From an uncultured Acidimicrobium sp. (GTDB taxonomy: Bacteria; Actinomycetota; Acidimicrobiia; Acidimicrobiales; Ilumatobacteraceae), in contig CAINTF010000185.1 in the NCBI GenBank assembly GCA_903853285.1, forward strand, positions 1 through 6,119: DNA of 6,119 nt, read 5' to 3'. The translations under genes were made by a program, and so were the position numbers. Every line of letters starts with the position of its first letter. Position 1 is the first letter of the stretch. Below are positions 1 through 5,039 of this stretch, one piece after another. The notes beneath the pieces are model-generated. The model was not told where the DNA came from and did no database searches. It saw only the letters and a list, made by a program, of their open reading frames with translations.

Positions 1-104
1 TTAATTGGAGCTACTGGGGACCAACTATTGGTTTGTGTGGAAGTTTGATATTCAACTCGTTGAGAGTGTTCTTCACCTCTTCGGGGCTGGAAGAAACAAT
101 TAAT

Positions 105-431
105 ATGTCTAATGATTTGAATGTGCCGTTGTTCCTCGGCACCATCGTTGTTCCAGTTGGCTCGTTTCTCGCTGCCATTATCATGTTGTCCAATTTGAAT
201 ACCACGCTGCGAACGTTTGCATATGCCTGGACGCTGTTTTACTTTGTGCTTGAACTCATGCTGGTGATCAACATCAAAGACAACGCGCTCATCGCTTGGT
301 CTATATTCAACGTGTTGACCTGGGCATCTGCCTACAGTCAGAATCTCAAGCGAATCGCAATTCAGAATCTCGAGAGACTCGCAAAAGGCCTTCTGGTAGC
401 GGCTGCAATTGGAACAGCTGTGGCATCATGA
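105..431 (+). CDS. Small multi-pass membrane protein of unknown function, upstream partner of the exported P450
   Basis: I do not recognise the family. From the ATG at 105 the product is 108 residues with three hydrophobic stretches: about residues 7-28 (starting near VPLFLGTIVV), 35-56 (AYAWTLFYFVLELMLV) and 63-78 (IAWSIFNVLTW). A basic and polar segment (SQNLKRIAIQNLERLAK) and a short alanine-rich hydrophobic tail follow. It has no His or Cys in this form, so it is not an obvious haem or metal carrier. A GGAAG motif lies 11 bases before the ATG, a rather long spacing. The frame is open back to the left edge of the window, and the upstream codons also read as hydrophobic (GLCGSLIFNSLRVFF), so the true start may be a TTG at 33 or lie outside the window. 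The stop overlaps the P450 start as ATGA, which implies translational coupling and a shared role, perhaps in the membrane next to the lipid-anchored P450. Confidence 0.6.
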   Translation: MSNDLNVPLFLGTIVVPVGSFLAAIIMLSNLNTTLRTFAYAWTLFYFVLELMLVINIKDNALIAWSIFNVLTWASAYSQNLKRIAIQNLERLAKGLLVAAAIGTAVAS

Positions 432-1660
432 TCAACCTTTCGCGTCGCGATGCACTCCGTGTAGGCGGAATTTCAGTATTTGGCGCAGTGTTCCTTGCCT
501 CATGTGGCAAGGATGCTGGTGTTGCACCGTTTCAATTGAACACTCTCTCAGATGAATTCCGAAATAATCGAATAGCTTTTTACAAGAATTTGCGTGATGA
601 TAATCCTGTAGTTATTACTGATCAAGGTATTGCTCTTATCTCGCGTTATGCAGATGTGCAAGCAGCTGCTCTTGATACAGAAACCTTCTCGAGCGGTGGC
701 AAGTTGAACAATCCTGCTCGGCCGAAGATGAACACCATGGATCCGCCGGATCACGGTATGTATGCCGCAATGATGAATTCGGCATTTGACAAGAAATATC
801 AAGACGGTTTGGAGAGCGATCTTCGCTCTCTTGCTCGGTCTCTTGTGACAAAGGCGGCTGGCCGTACACAATGTGACATCACGGTTGATGTCCTCACTCC
901 ATACATGTTCGGAGCAACTGGCATCATTTTGGGACTCAATGACGAGCAGCTTGCAGAACTTGAATACATTTGTAAAAGGGCGCAGCTTCAGGGCACCGAA
1001 CCGGTGGAAAGCCCAAGTTTTATCGAGCGCAACGATGCTCTCTTCTCAGCGGTGTTAGCGGATCGTCGCGCGAACCCTGGAAAAGATCATGTGAGTGCGC
1101 TGCTTGCTGTCGGTGCTGATGGTGGCCGTGCTCTGACAGAGGCTGAATTGTTGGAGTACCTGTTCATCTTTATCAACGGCACTGGCATCACTGCCACTGC
1201 TGCAATTGGCAATGGGGTCGAGCTACTTGCTCGACATCCAGGACAGCGTGCAGAACTTGCTGCCGACCCATCACTCATCCCTAATGCATTCAAAGAGATG
1301 AACCGACTTGAGGGCCCTACCCACGAATCCACGCGGATCACAACTCGTGAAGTCACTGTTGCAGGAGTAACACTGCCTGCAAACACCCCAGTGTTCTTAA
1401 TGTGGGGGGCGGCTGATCTCGATGAGCGTCAGTTCGCTGGTCCTGAAAAGTTTGATATTTATCGCGATGGATCACAAAGCTTGGCAATGGGCATTGGTGA
1501 GCACTTCTGCTACGGCGGTTACCTGGCTCGCATGGAAGCGCGAATTTTCTTTGAGGAACTTCTTGCAGTGATGCCCAACTTCACTCTGTCGGGAACGCCA
1601 GTGCGCGTGAAGTCAACTTGGTCGTGGGGATTCGAGAGTATTCCAGTCTCTATTGCCTAA
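428..1660 (+). CDS. Cytochrome P450 with Tat lipoprotein signal (predicted exported, membrane-anchored)
   Basis: 410 residues, normal size for a bacterial class I-type P450 plus a signal sequence. The haem-thiolate region is seen at about 352-372: GIGEHFCYGG with Cys361, followed by LARMEAR, matching the GxHxCxG...LARxE pattern. The K-helix ExxR is Glu290-Met-Asn-Arg293, and a meander arginine is at about 346. The C-helix MDPPDH is at 104-109. The I-helix lies around 243-263. The N-terminus is unusual: SRRDALRVGG carries twin arginines (6-7), followed by a hydrophobic run and a lipobox LASC with Cys26. This predicts Tat export of a folded, haem-loaded protein and lipid anchoring outside the membrane. 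The start at 428 is chosen because it makes the ATGA overlap with the upstream gene and places the signal exactly at the N-terminus; the same frame is open further upstream. The substrate cannot be read from sequence. No ferredoxin or ferredoxin reductase is encoded here. The convergent TetR may regulate it. Confidence 0.92.
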   Translation: MINLSRRDALRVGGISVFGAVFLASCGKDAGVAPFQLNTLSDEFRNNRIAFYKNLRDDNPVVITDQGIALISRYADVQAAALDTETFSSGGKLNNPARPKMNTMDPPDHGMYAAMMNSAFDKKYQDGLESDLRSLARSLVTKAAGRTQCDITVDVLTPYMFGATGIILGLNDEQLAELEYICKRAQLQGTEPVESPSFIERNDALFSAVLADRRANPGKDHVSALLAVGADGGRALTEAELLEYLFIFINGTGITATAAIGNGVELLARHPGQRAELAADPSLIPNAFKEMNRLEGPTHESTRITTREVTVAGVTLPANTPVFLMWGAADLDERQFAGPEKFDIYRDGSQSLAMGIGEHFCYGGYLARMEARIFFEELLAVMPNFTLSGTPVRVKSTWSWGFESIPVSIA

Positions 1661-1688
1661 TGTCTTTTTAGGTAGATAGTGCGAGAGA

Positions 1689-2330
1689 CTACTTGGACGG
1701 GTTCGCGCGCACATAGAAACACATCATGTCTGCAAGTGCCGTGGCCAAGTCTTTTTGTTTGATTACGAGGGGGGAAATCTCTTTTTCGTCGAGCATGATC
1801 TGCTGGTAAAGGGCGGCAACTCCCATCCGGGCAGCTATATCTAGTCGACGCTTGACAGCCATGCTCGAGGAATTCGGGAGATGGCTCTTCATTAACTGAA
1901 TCGTCATGTCGGTCATCGTGTGTCTGAACTCGTTTCCCGTTGCACGTCCCTCCGGATCGTGCAAGTTCCCTACGGCGAAAAAGAACAACGCAAACCTGTG
2001 CTGTGAAACAACTTTAAATGTCTCTATGCAGATCGTGCGCACCGCGGATTCTAAGTCAGGCTCCTTGGATGCACTGTCAAAGGCTTTCAAGAACTCGGTA
2101 GAAACCACTTCAAGAACATGTTCATGCATGGCATTGAAATACCCGCGCATGTCACCAAAACGTGCATAGAACGACCCCGTGGAAGTCTCTGCTCGCTCAA
2201 GAACTGCGTTTAGAGTGAGCGCAGAACTTCCACCCTCATAAAACAATTGTTCGCCTACTTCGATCATGCGATTCATCGAAATGACACTTCGTTCTTGTTC
2301 GGGTGTTCGACGAACTGCTCGCTTTGCCAT
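1689..2330 (-). CDS. TetR/AcrR-family transcriptional regulator
   Basis: 213 residues, standard for the family. The N-terminal DNA-binding domain is visible: an initial helix (VISMNRMIEVGEQLFYEGG) is followed by the helix-turn-helix at about residues 38-58, LTLNAVLERAETSTGSFYARF, which fits the TetR pattern (TLxxIAxxAGVSxGxxYxHF). The rest is a helical ligand-binding and dimerisation domain typical of TetR proteins, whose ligand specificity cannot be read. The frame stays open 40 codons further upstream, but the ATG at 2330 is preferred: it gives the usual short basic N-terminus (MAKRAVRRTPEQ) and sits six bases after a TATAGT -10 box. The gene converges on the P450 gene with 28 bases between their stops. 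By family habit it would repress its own gene or a neighbour, so control of the P450 or of the island is possible, but no operator was identified. Confidence 0.9.
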   Translation of the reverse strand: MAKRAVRRTPEQERSVISMNRMIEVGEQLFYEGGSSALTLNAVLERAETSTGSFYARFGDMRGYFNAMHEHVLEVVSTEFLKAFDSASKEPDLESAVRTICIETFKVVSQHRFALFFFAVGNLHDPEGRATGNEFRHTMTDMTIQLMKSHLPNSSSMAVKRRLDIAARMGVAALYQQIMLDEKEISPLVIKQKDLATALADMMCFYVRANPSK

Positions 2331-2336
2331 GCTAAA

Positions 2337-2342
2337 ACTATA
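2337..2342 (-). promoter_or_regulatory. Candidate -10 box (TATAGT) for a leaderless tetR transcript
   Basis: On the minus strand TATAGT fits the actinobacterial TAnnnT -10 pattern and is followed by six bases (TTTAGC) and then the ATG of the TetR gene. Transcription would start at or next to the start codon, giving a leaderless mRNA, which agrees with the absence of a Shine-Dalgarno sequence. No convincing -35 was seen. Confidence 0.5.
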
Positions 2343-2404
2343 GACAATTCGATGTTGCAATGAGTGTGGGCTAGTCCGCAAATTATTTGGCTTTCGTATC
2401 CGCT

Positions 2405-2427
2405 TCGAGCGCCATGTACCGGCTCGA
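2405..2427. repeat. Short inverted repeat, 6-bp stem with 11-base loop
   Basis: TCGAGC (2405-2410) is the reverse complement of GCTCGA (2422-2427). It lies in the non-coding stretch between the TetR gene and direct-repeat copy A. There is no T-tract on either side, so a classical intrinsic terminator is unlikely. An operator or an integration-related site is possible, but a stem this short may also be chance. Confidence 0.3.
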
Positions 2428-2456
2428 GCCTGATCAACAGATTGATACATTCAAAA

Positions 2457-2553
2457 ATTGGTAAGGAATTGGTACGACCCCGTGAACGCTCAGCGGGAAA
2501 TCGGGATGTTGAGAGACGTTTTCCTTGGATTTCGATTCCCGGCGTCGCCTCAA
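2457..2553 (+). repeat. Long direct repeat, copy A (putative att-like site with tRNA 3'-end-like core)
   Basis: It starts with a degenerate tandem of ATTGGTA(A/C)GA units (2457-2478). The left block 2468-2500 matches 5842-5874 with three differences in 33 bases. The right block 2501-2553 matches 5937-5988 with three mismatches and one gap. In copy A the two blocks are adjacent. The right block ends TTCGATTCCCGG followed by CGTCGCCTCAA, which resembles the T-loop, T-stem 3' side, acceptor 3' strand and discriminator T of a tRNA, but the left half of the T-stem (TGGAT) does not pair and no complete tRNA lies upstream. With copy B it flanks the sigma/copper module. The rest of 2331-2656 contains no credible gene. 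Confidence 0.7.
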
Positions 2554-2576
2554 TTGTTTATTGGGTTGAATCGGTA

Positions 2577-2587
2577 TTTGGTACGAC
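2577..2587 (+). repeat. Extra TTTGGTACGAC unit downstream of copy A
   Basis: An exact copy of the 11-base unit TTTGGTACGAC that also occurs at 5842-5852, with close relatives at 2468-2478 and 5831-5840. It is followed by a partial echo (GCGGTACG). All full units in the window sit at or beside the two long repeats, as expected for protein-binding arms of a recombination site. Confidence 0.5.
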
Positions 2588-2656
2588 TTGCGGTACGCCT
2601 CTTTATTTGACCAGGGATCCGACACAACAAAAATTACTGAGTTACATCCATTTGGC

Positions 2657-2821
2657 TCAAGACTTGGGTTGTCGTTTTCGATCTTGATATTGCCGTGAAA
2701 CATGAATTGCAAAAGTAACTGCGGTAATTATCACTGCGAAAATAGTGAACAAAGCAGTTACCCCTGTAATTAGCGGGTTGCTTTCAATAAGGGTTTCGTG
2801 GTTGACGAAAAGTATGAGCAT
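2657..2821 (-). CDS. 54-residue single-pass membrane protein, last gene of the sigma operon
   Basis: A short reading frame of unknown family. It begins with ATG at 2821, only five bases after the stop of the anti-sigma gene on the same strand, and ends in TGA at 2657-2659. An in-frame TAG lies directly before the ATG, so this is the only start. The protein has a polar N-terminus (MLILFVNHETLIESNP), one clear membrane helix at about 18-40 (ITGVTALFTIFAVIITAV) and a strongly basic tail (HVSRQYQDRKRQPKS). By the positive-inside rule the tail is cytoplasmic and the N-terminus outside. Spacing and operon position suggest coupling to the anti-sigma. Role unknown; it could modulate the anti-sigma. 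The Shine-Dalgarno sequence is weak, so confidence is moderate. Confidence 0.6.
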   Translation of the reverse strand: MLILFVNHETLIESNPLITGVTALFTIFAVIITAVTFAIHVSRQYQDRKRQPKS

Positions 2822-2826
2822 CTATC

Positions 2827-3384
2827 TCAAAGCGCCTTTAAATGATTTGGGATTTGCTGTTTAAGACGTTTGGGTCTTGCAAGTATTGCAATACCAATGC
2901 TGATTACCGCACTGATGATGTGCACGCTTTCAAAGTTGCCATGCACGTGACCTTGCGAATCATCGAAGATTCCAGTGATTGCTTGCAATAGCAACATGAT
3001 GAGTGTGATTGGCAAAGCGAAAACTGCGAGTCGAGGAGACCTGGCAACAGAAATGGCAGCGAGCCCAAACATAATTCCAATCGCGCCATCGCGCGATAAA
3101 TGGCTCGAATCGGTACCCGCTGATGAATTCCATAATGGGGAAGAGCCAAATAGCCAGGGAAGCGCGAGGACGATTTGAACTATGCCCAGCATTGCGAGAG
3201 CAAGCCTGCCCTTGAAAGATCGATCTGCACGGCGGCTCACTTCTTGAATCACTCCGGCTAAGGAAGTTGAGTTATCAGCGCCTGAGCATTTGGTGCAGGT
3301 TCGCACATGTAGCCGCGCCTCTTCCATCTTGTTCGAGTCAGCAATGCTCAAAAGCACCGTTTTTTGAGCTTCAGTGCAATCCAT
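2827..3384 (-). CDS. Zinc-finger (zf-HC2/ZAS) transmembrane anti-sigma factor
   Basis: 185 residues. The N-terminal cytoplasmic domain has the anti-sigma zinc signature: Cys3, then HVRTCTKC with His26, Cys30 and Cys33 (HX3CX2C). Four hydrophobic helices follow at about 60-80, 99-115, 118-139 and 153-169, ending in a basic tail (PKRLKQQ). Most ZAS anti-sigmas have a single membrane helix, so this is a polytopic form. Histidines lie in or near the helices and their loops: His95 in HLSRDGA, His146 and His148 in GHVHGN, and His155 in ESVHII. These could bind metal, which would suit the copper-protein genes opposite, but this is inference. The gene starts two bases after the sigma stop, the usual sigma/anti-sigma arrangement. 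Expected job: hold the sigma factor inactive at the membrane until a signal, perhaps copper or redox stress, releases it. Confidence 0.82.
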   Translation of the reverse strand: MDCTEAQKTVLLSIADSNKMEEARLHVRTCTKCSGADNSTSLAGVIQEVSRRADRSFKGRLALAMLGIVQIVLALPWLFGSSPLWNSSAGTDSSHLSRDGAIGIMFGLAAISVARSPRLAVFALPITLIMLLLQAITGIFDDSQGHVHGNFESVHIISAVISIGIAILARPKRLKQQIPNHLKAL

Positions 3385-3386
3385 AT

Positions 3387-3884
3387 CTAGGAACCAGTTT
3401 CAAGACATTGCTCTGACTCCTGCAAAAGCAGAGTCATGTGGTCACGAGCGCGTGCAAGACGTGAACGAATAGTGCCGAGTGGTAATTCCAGAATTTCGGC
3501 TGCAGTTTCGTAGTCGTAACCAAGTAATCCACAAAGCACAAGAACTTCTCGGTGTTCGGCACTCAGTGCAGTTGTCAAGCTCAATAAGTCACTTTGTATG
3601 AAATGGTCTGTACCGTCAGCAAGATCTTCATTTGCCTGCGGGCTGGTATGCGGCCATTTGGTGGTCAAGTCGGTCATAACATTTCTGCAGATTCGGATAA
3701 GCCAGGACTTAGAAGAATTCTCAGCACGCAAAGTTGGGTAGTAGCGCCAGGCCCGAATGAATGTCTCTTGTATTACGTCATCGATAATGGATCGATCACT
3801 GCAAGTTGCTCGACAAAAAAGCGTTACCGAGGAGATGTGGTTTCGCATGAAGGCCTCAAATGGGTCAATTTGATTGCTCACCAC
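3387..3884 (-). CDS. ECF-type RNA polymerase sigma factor, SigC-like
   Basis: 165 residues with the two-domain ECF layout. Region 2 spans about 8-78, including DDVIQETFIRAWR (region 2.2, binds RNA polymerase) and WLIRICRNVMTDL (region 2.4, reads the -10). Region 4 spans about 100-155, with the helix-turn-helix YETAAEILELPLGTIRSRLA and then RARDHM. The wording around LGTIRSRLARARD resembles mycobacterial SigC from memory, so SigC-like is a tentative subgroup. The start is GTG at 3884, with a second in-frame GTG at 3881. There is no Shine-Dalgarno, but a TAGAGT -10 box ends six bases upstream, suggesting a leaderless transcript. An in-frame stop at 3894-3896 prevents extension. It is followed two bases later by its anti-sigma. 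The likely target is the divergent ycnI-like/copC pair, whose control region contains an ECF-type promoter. Confidence 0.92.
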   Translation of the reverse strand: MVSNQIDPFEAFMRNHISSVTLFCRATCSDRSIIDDVIQETFIRAWRYYPTLRAENSSKSWLIRICRNVMTDLTTKWPHTSPQANEDLADGTDHFIQSDLLSLTTALSAEHREVLVLCGLLGYDYETAAEILELPLGTIRSRLARARDHMTLLLQESEQCLETGS

Positions 3885-3890
3885 ATATTT

Positions 3891-3896
3891 ACTCTA
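3891..3896 (-). promoter_or_regulatory. Candidate -10 box (TAGAGT) for a leaderless sigma-factor transcript
   Basis: On the minus strand TAGAGT fits TAnnnT and is followed by AAATAT and the GTG start at 3884. The six-base spacing is identical to that before the TetR gene. A housekeeping-type -10 would mean the sigma gene is not only autoregulated. No clear -35 was seen. Confidence 0.45.
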
Positions 3897-3901
3897 ACAG
3901 T

Positions 3902-3927
3902 GGAACTTTTCTTGCTTTGTAGATGTC
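3902..3927 (+). promoter_or_regulatory. ECF-type promoter (GGAAC-N18-GTC) for the ycnI-like/copC operon
   Basis: GGAAC at 3902-3906 and GTC at 3925-3927 are separated by 18 bases, matching the general ECF promoter form (GGAAC or GGAAT -35, GTC or GTT -10). Transcription would begin near 3933-3935 and give a leader of about 25 bases containing the Shine-Dalgarno sequence. It lies within the 75-base divergent region beside the sigma gene, so it is the natural target of that sigma factor. Confidence 0.6.
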
Positions 3928-3948
3928 TGTATGGATGACCCTCAAAAT

Positions 3949-3954
3949 AAGGAG
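3949..3954 (+). promoter_or_regulatory. Strong ribosome binding site (AAGGAG) of the ycnI-like gene
   Basis: AAGGAG is placed five bases before the ATG at 3960. It is the best Shine-Dalgarno in the window and fixes the start of the gene. It contrasts with the apparently leaderless sigma and TetR genes. Confidence 0.8.
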
Positions 3955-3959
3955 AATTC

Positions 3960-5039
3960 ATGAAACGATCAATACGACTGACATGCGCGATTGCGTTAAT
4001 TGGTTCGGTGTTAGGAATAGCTAACGCGGCAAGCGCACACGTATCGGTATATGTAGCTGGAATGACCGGAATAGCGATCAACGCAGATGGCGCAACTACT
4101 TACGAAGTTGCATTTGCGCCAGGACATGGATGTGCAGGTCCTCGAACTACGGAAAATCCAAGTGGCGCTTACACCACTACACGTTTGGTTGTAAACATGC
4201 CGCGAAACGCCGTAGGGCAATTTATTTTGAGCGATCCAAAGGTTCTCAATGGTCAGGGTTACACCGCAAAAATCAACAGAGTGGTTGATCCCACCAATGC
4301 AGCCGCATTTCGAGTTGATTCGATCGAATATTCGAATTTTGCCCTGCCAGCAGTAAACAACGGTTGGGCTGCAAAGGATTCACAATTCTTTTCCATTTTG
4401 GTGAAACTTCCAACACTTGCTGCAGTGAAGTCAGCGAATACTGCATCGAGTGGTACTAGCGGCACTGCCACTGGCGCGAAGATTTACTTCCCGACCATGC
4501 AGTATTGCGATGTTGCAGGACAAGGTGTTGGAGTCCAAGCTGCTGGTTCAGTTCCTGCAGCAGCCACTTCGGCTTCTGATGCAAAGTGCACTGCAAATGA
4601 TCAAATTGAAGAAGTTCTCTTTGATGACTGGACAACCAAAGGCAACACACCAAGTTTGGTAATCGGCACAAGCAACGCTGCAGCAAACGTGATTGAAATT
4701 TTGGGCAATGCGCCGACGGTTTCGGCAGCGACCGCTGAGACATATTGCTACGACCCAACTGGTGTTAACCCAGCAACAGCTCGACTGCAAGGCGCACTTA
4801 CTGCGACACTGCGACCACACGCTAAGAAACTTGACGTCGTAATAGATGCCTCGCCAATTAATGCTGGCGCTGCATTTACAGTTCAGAATTCGAGCGGGAA
4901 AATCATTGCAAGTGGAAAATTGAATGCAAGCGGTGAGTTTGGAAAATCTGTAACAGTAAATAAGGCATGGAAGCTGCACGCAGGTTCACAAATTCGCTTG
5001 TACTTCGGAAAGAATGCAGTCGCAGCTGATCTTGCATGA
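3960..5039 (+). CDS. Secreted YcnI-like (DUF1775) copper-binding protein with C-terminal extension
   Basis: 359 residues. A Sec signal peptide (basic MKRSIR, hydrophobic core, cleavage after ASA at about 26) would leave His27 as the mature N-terminus, as in YcnI proteins, where the N-terminal His helps bind Cu(II). DUF1775 features follow: TYEVAFAPGHGC (Glu49, His56, Cys58), a TTTRLVVNMP strand, GWAAKDSQFFSILVKLP (Trp136), IYFPTMQYCD and later LFDDW (Trp224). An Ala/Ser/Thr-rich insertion lies at about 155-209. Four cysteines after the signal (58, 183, 210, 263) could form two disulfides. Usual DUF1775 proteins are clearly shorter; the extra last 90 or so residues look like a beta-rich domain (LDVVIDASPINAGAAFTVQN and on) that I cannot assign. 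No C-terminal membrane anchor is seen. It overlaps the copC-like gene by ATGA. Expected role: periplasmic or cell-surface copper binding and handling. The DUF1775 assignment is by motif memory, not a search. Confidence 0.8.
   Translation: MKRSIRLTCAIALIGSVLGIANAASAHVSVYVAGMTGIAINADGATTYEVAFAPGHGCAGPRTTENPSGAYTTTRLVVNMPRNAVGQFILSDPKVLNGQGYTAKINRVVDPTNAAAFRVDSIEYSNFALPAVNNGWAAKDSQFFSILVKLPTLAAVKSANTASSGTSGTATGAKIYFPTMQYCDVAGQGVGVQAAGSVPAAATSASDAKCTANDQIEEVLFDDWTTKGNTPSLVIGTSNAAANVIEILGNAPTVSAATAETYCYDPTGVNPATARLQGALTATLRPHAKKLDVVIDASPINAGAAFTVQNSSGKIIASGKLNASGEFGKSVTVNKAWKLHAGSQIRLYFGKNAVAADLA

Noticed and set aside
296..427. Upstream extension of the P450 frame by 44 codons
   Set aside because: It lies inside the membrane protein gene in another frame and would bury the Tat signal, which sits exactly at the ATG of 428.
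1657..1673. Inverted repeat CCTAA/TTAGG between the convergent P450 and TetR genes as a terminator
   Set aside because: Only five AT-rich pairs, with no T-tract after the stem on either strand.
2330..2450. Upstream extension of the TetR reading frame by 40 codons
   Set aside because: The added residues are not TetR-like, and the ATG at 2330 has a well-placed -10 box and the typical N-terminus.
2364..2687. 107-codon open frame on the plus strand in the gap after the TetR gene
   Set aside because: No recognisable domain or ribosome binding site; it crosses the repeat and runs antisense into the small membrane gene.
2434..2712. 92-codon open frame on the minus strand across repeat copy A
   Set aside because: It runs through the direct repeat and overlaps the end of the better-supported 54-residue gene. 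Its C-terminal half is just the translation of repeat DNA, and a similar LRRRRESKS or MRRRRESKS string comes from copy B for the same reason.
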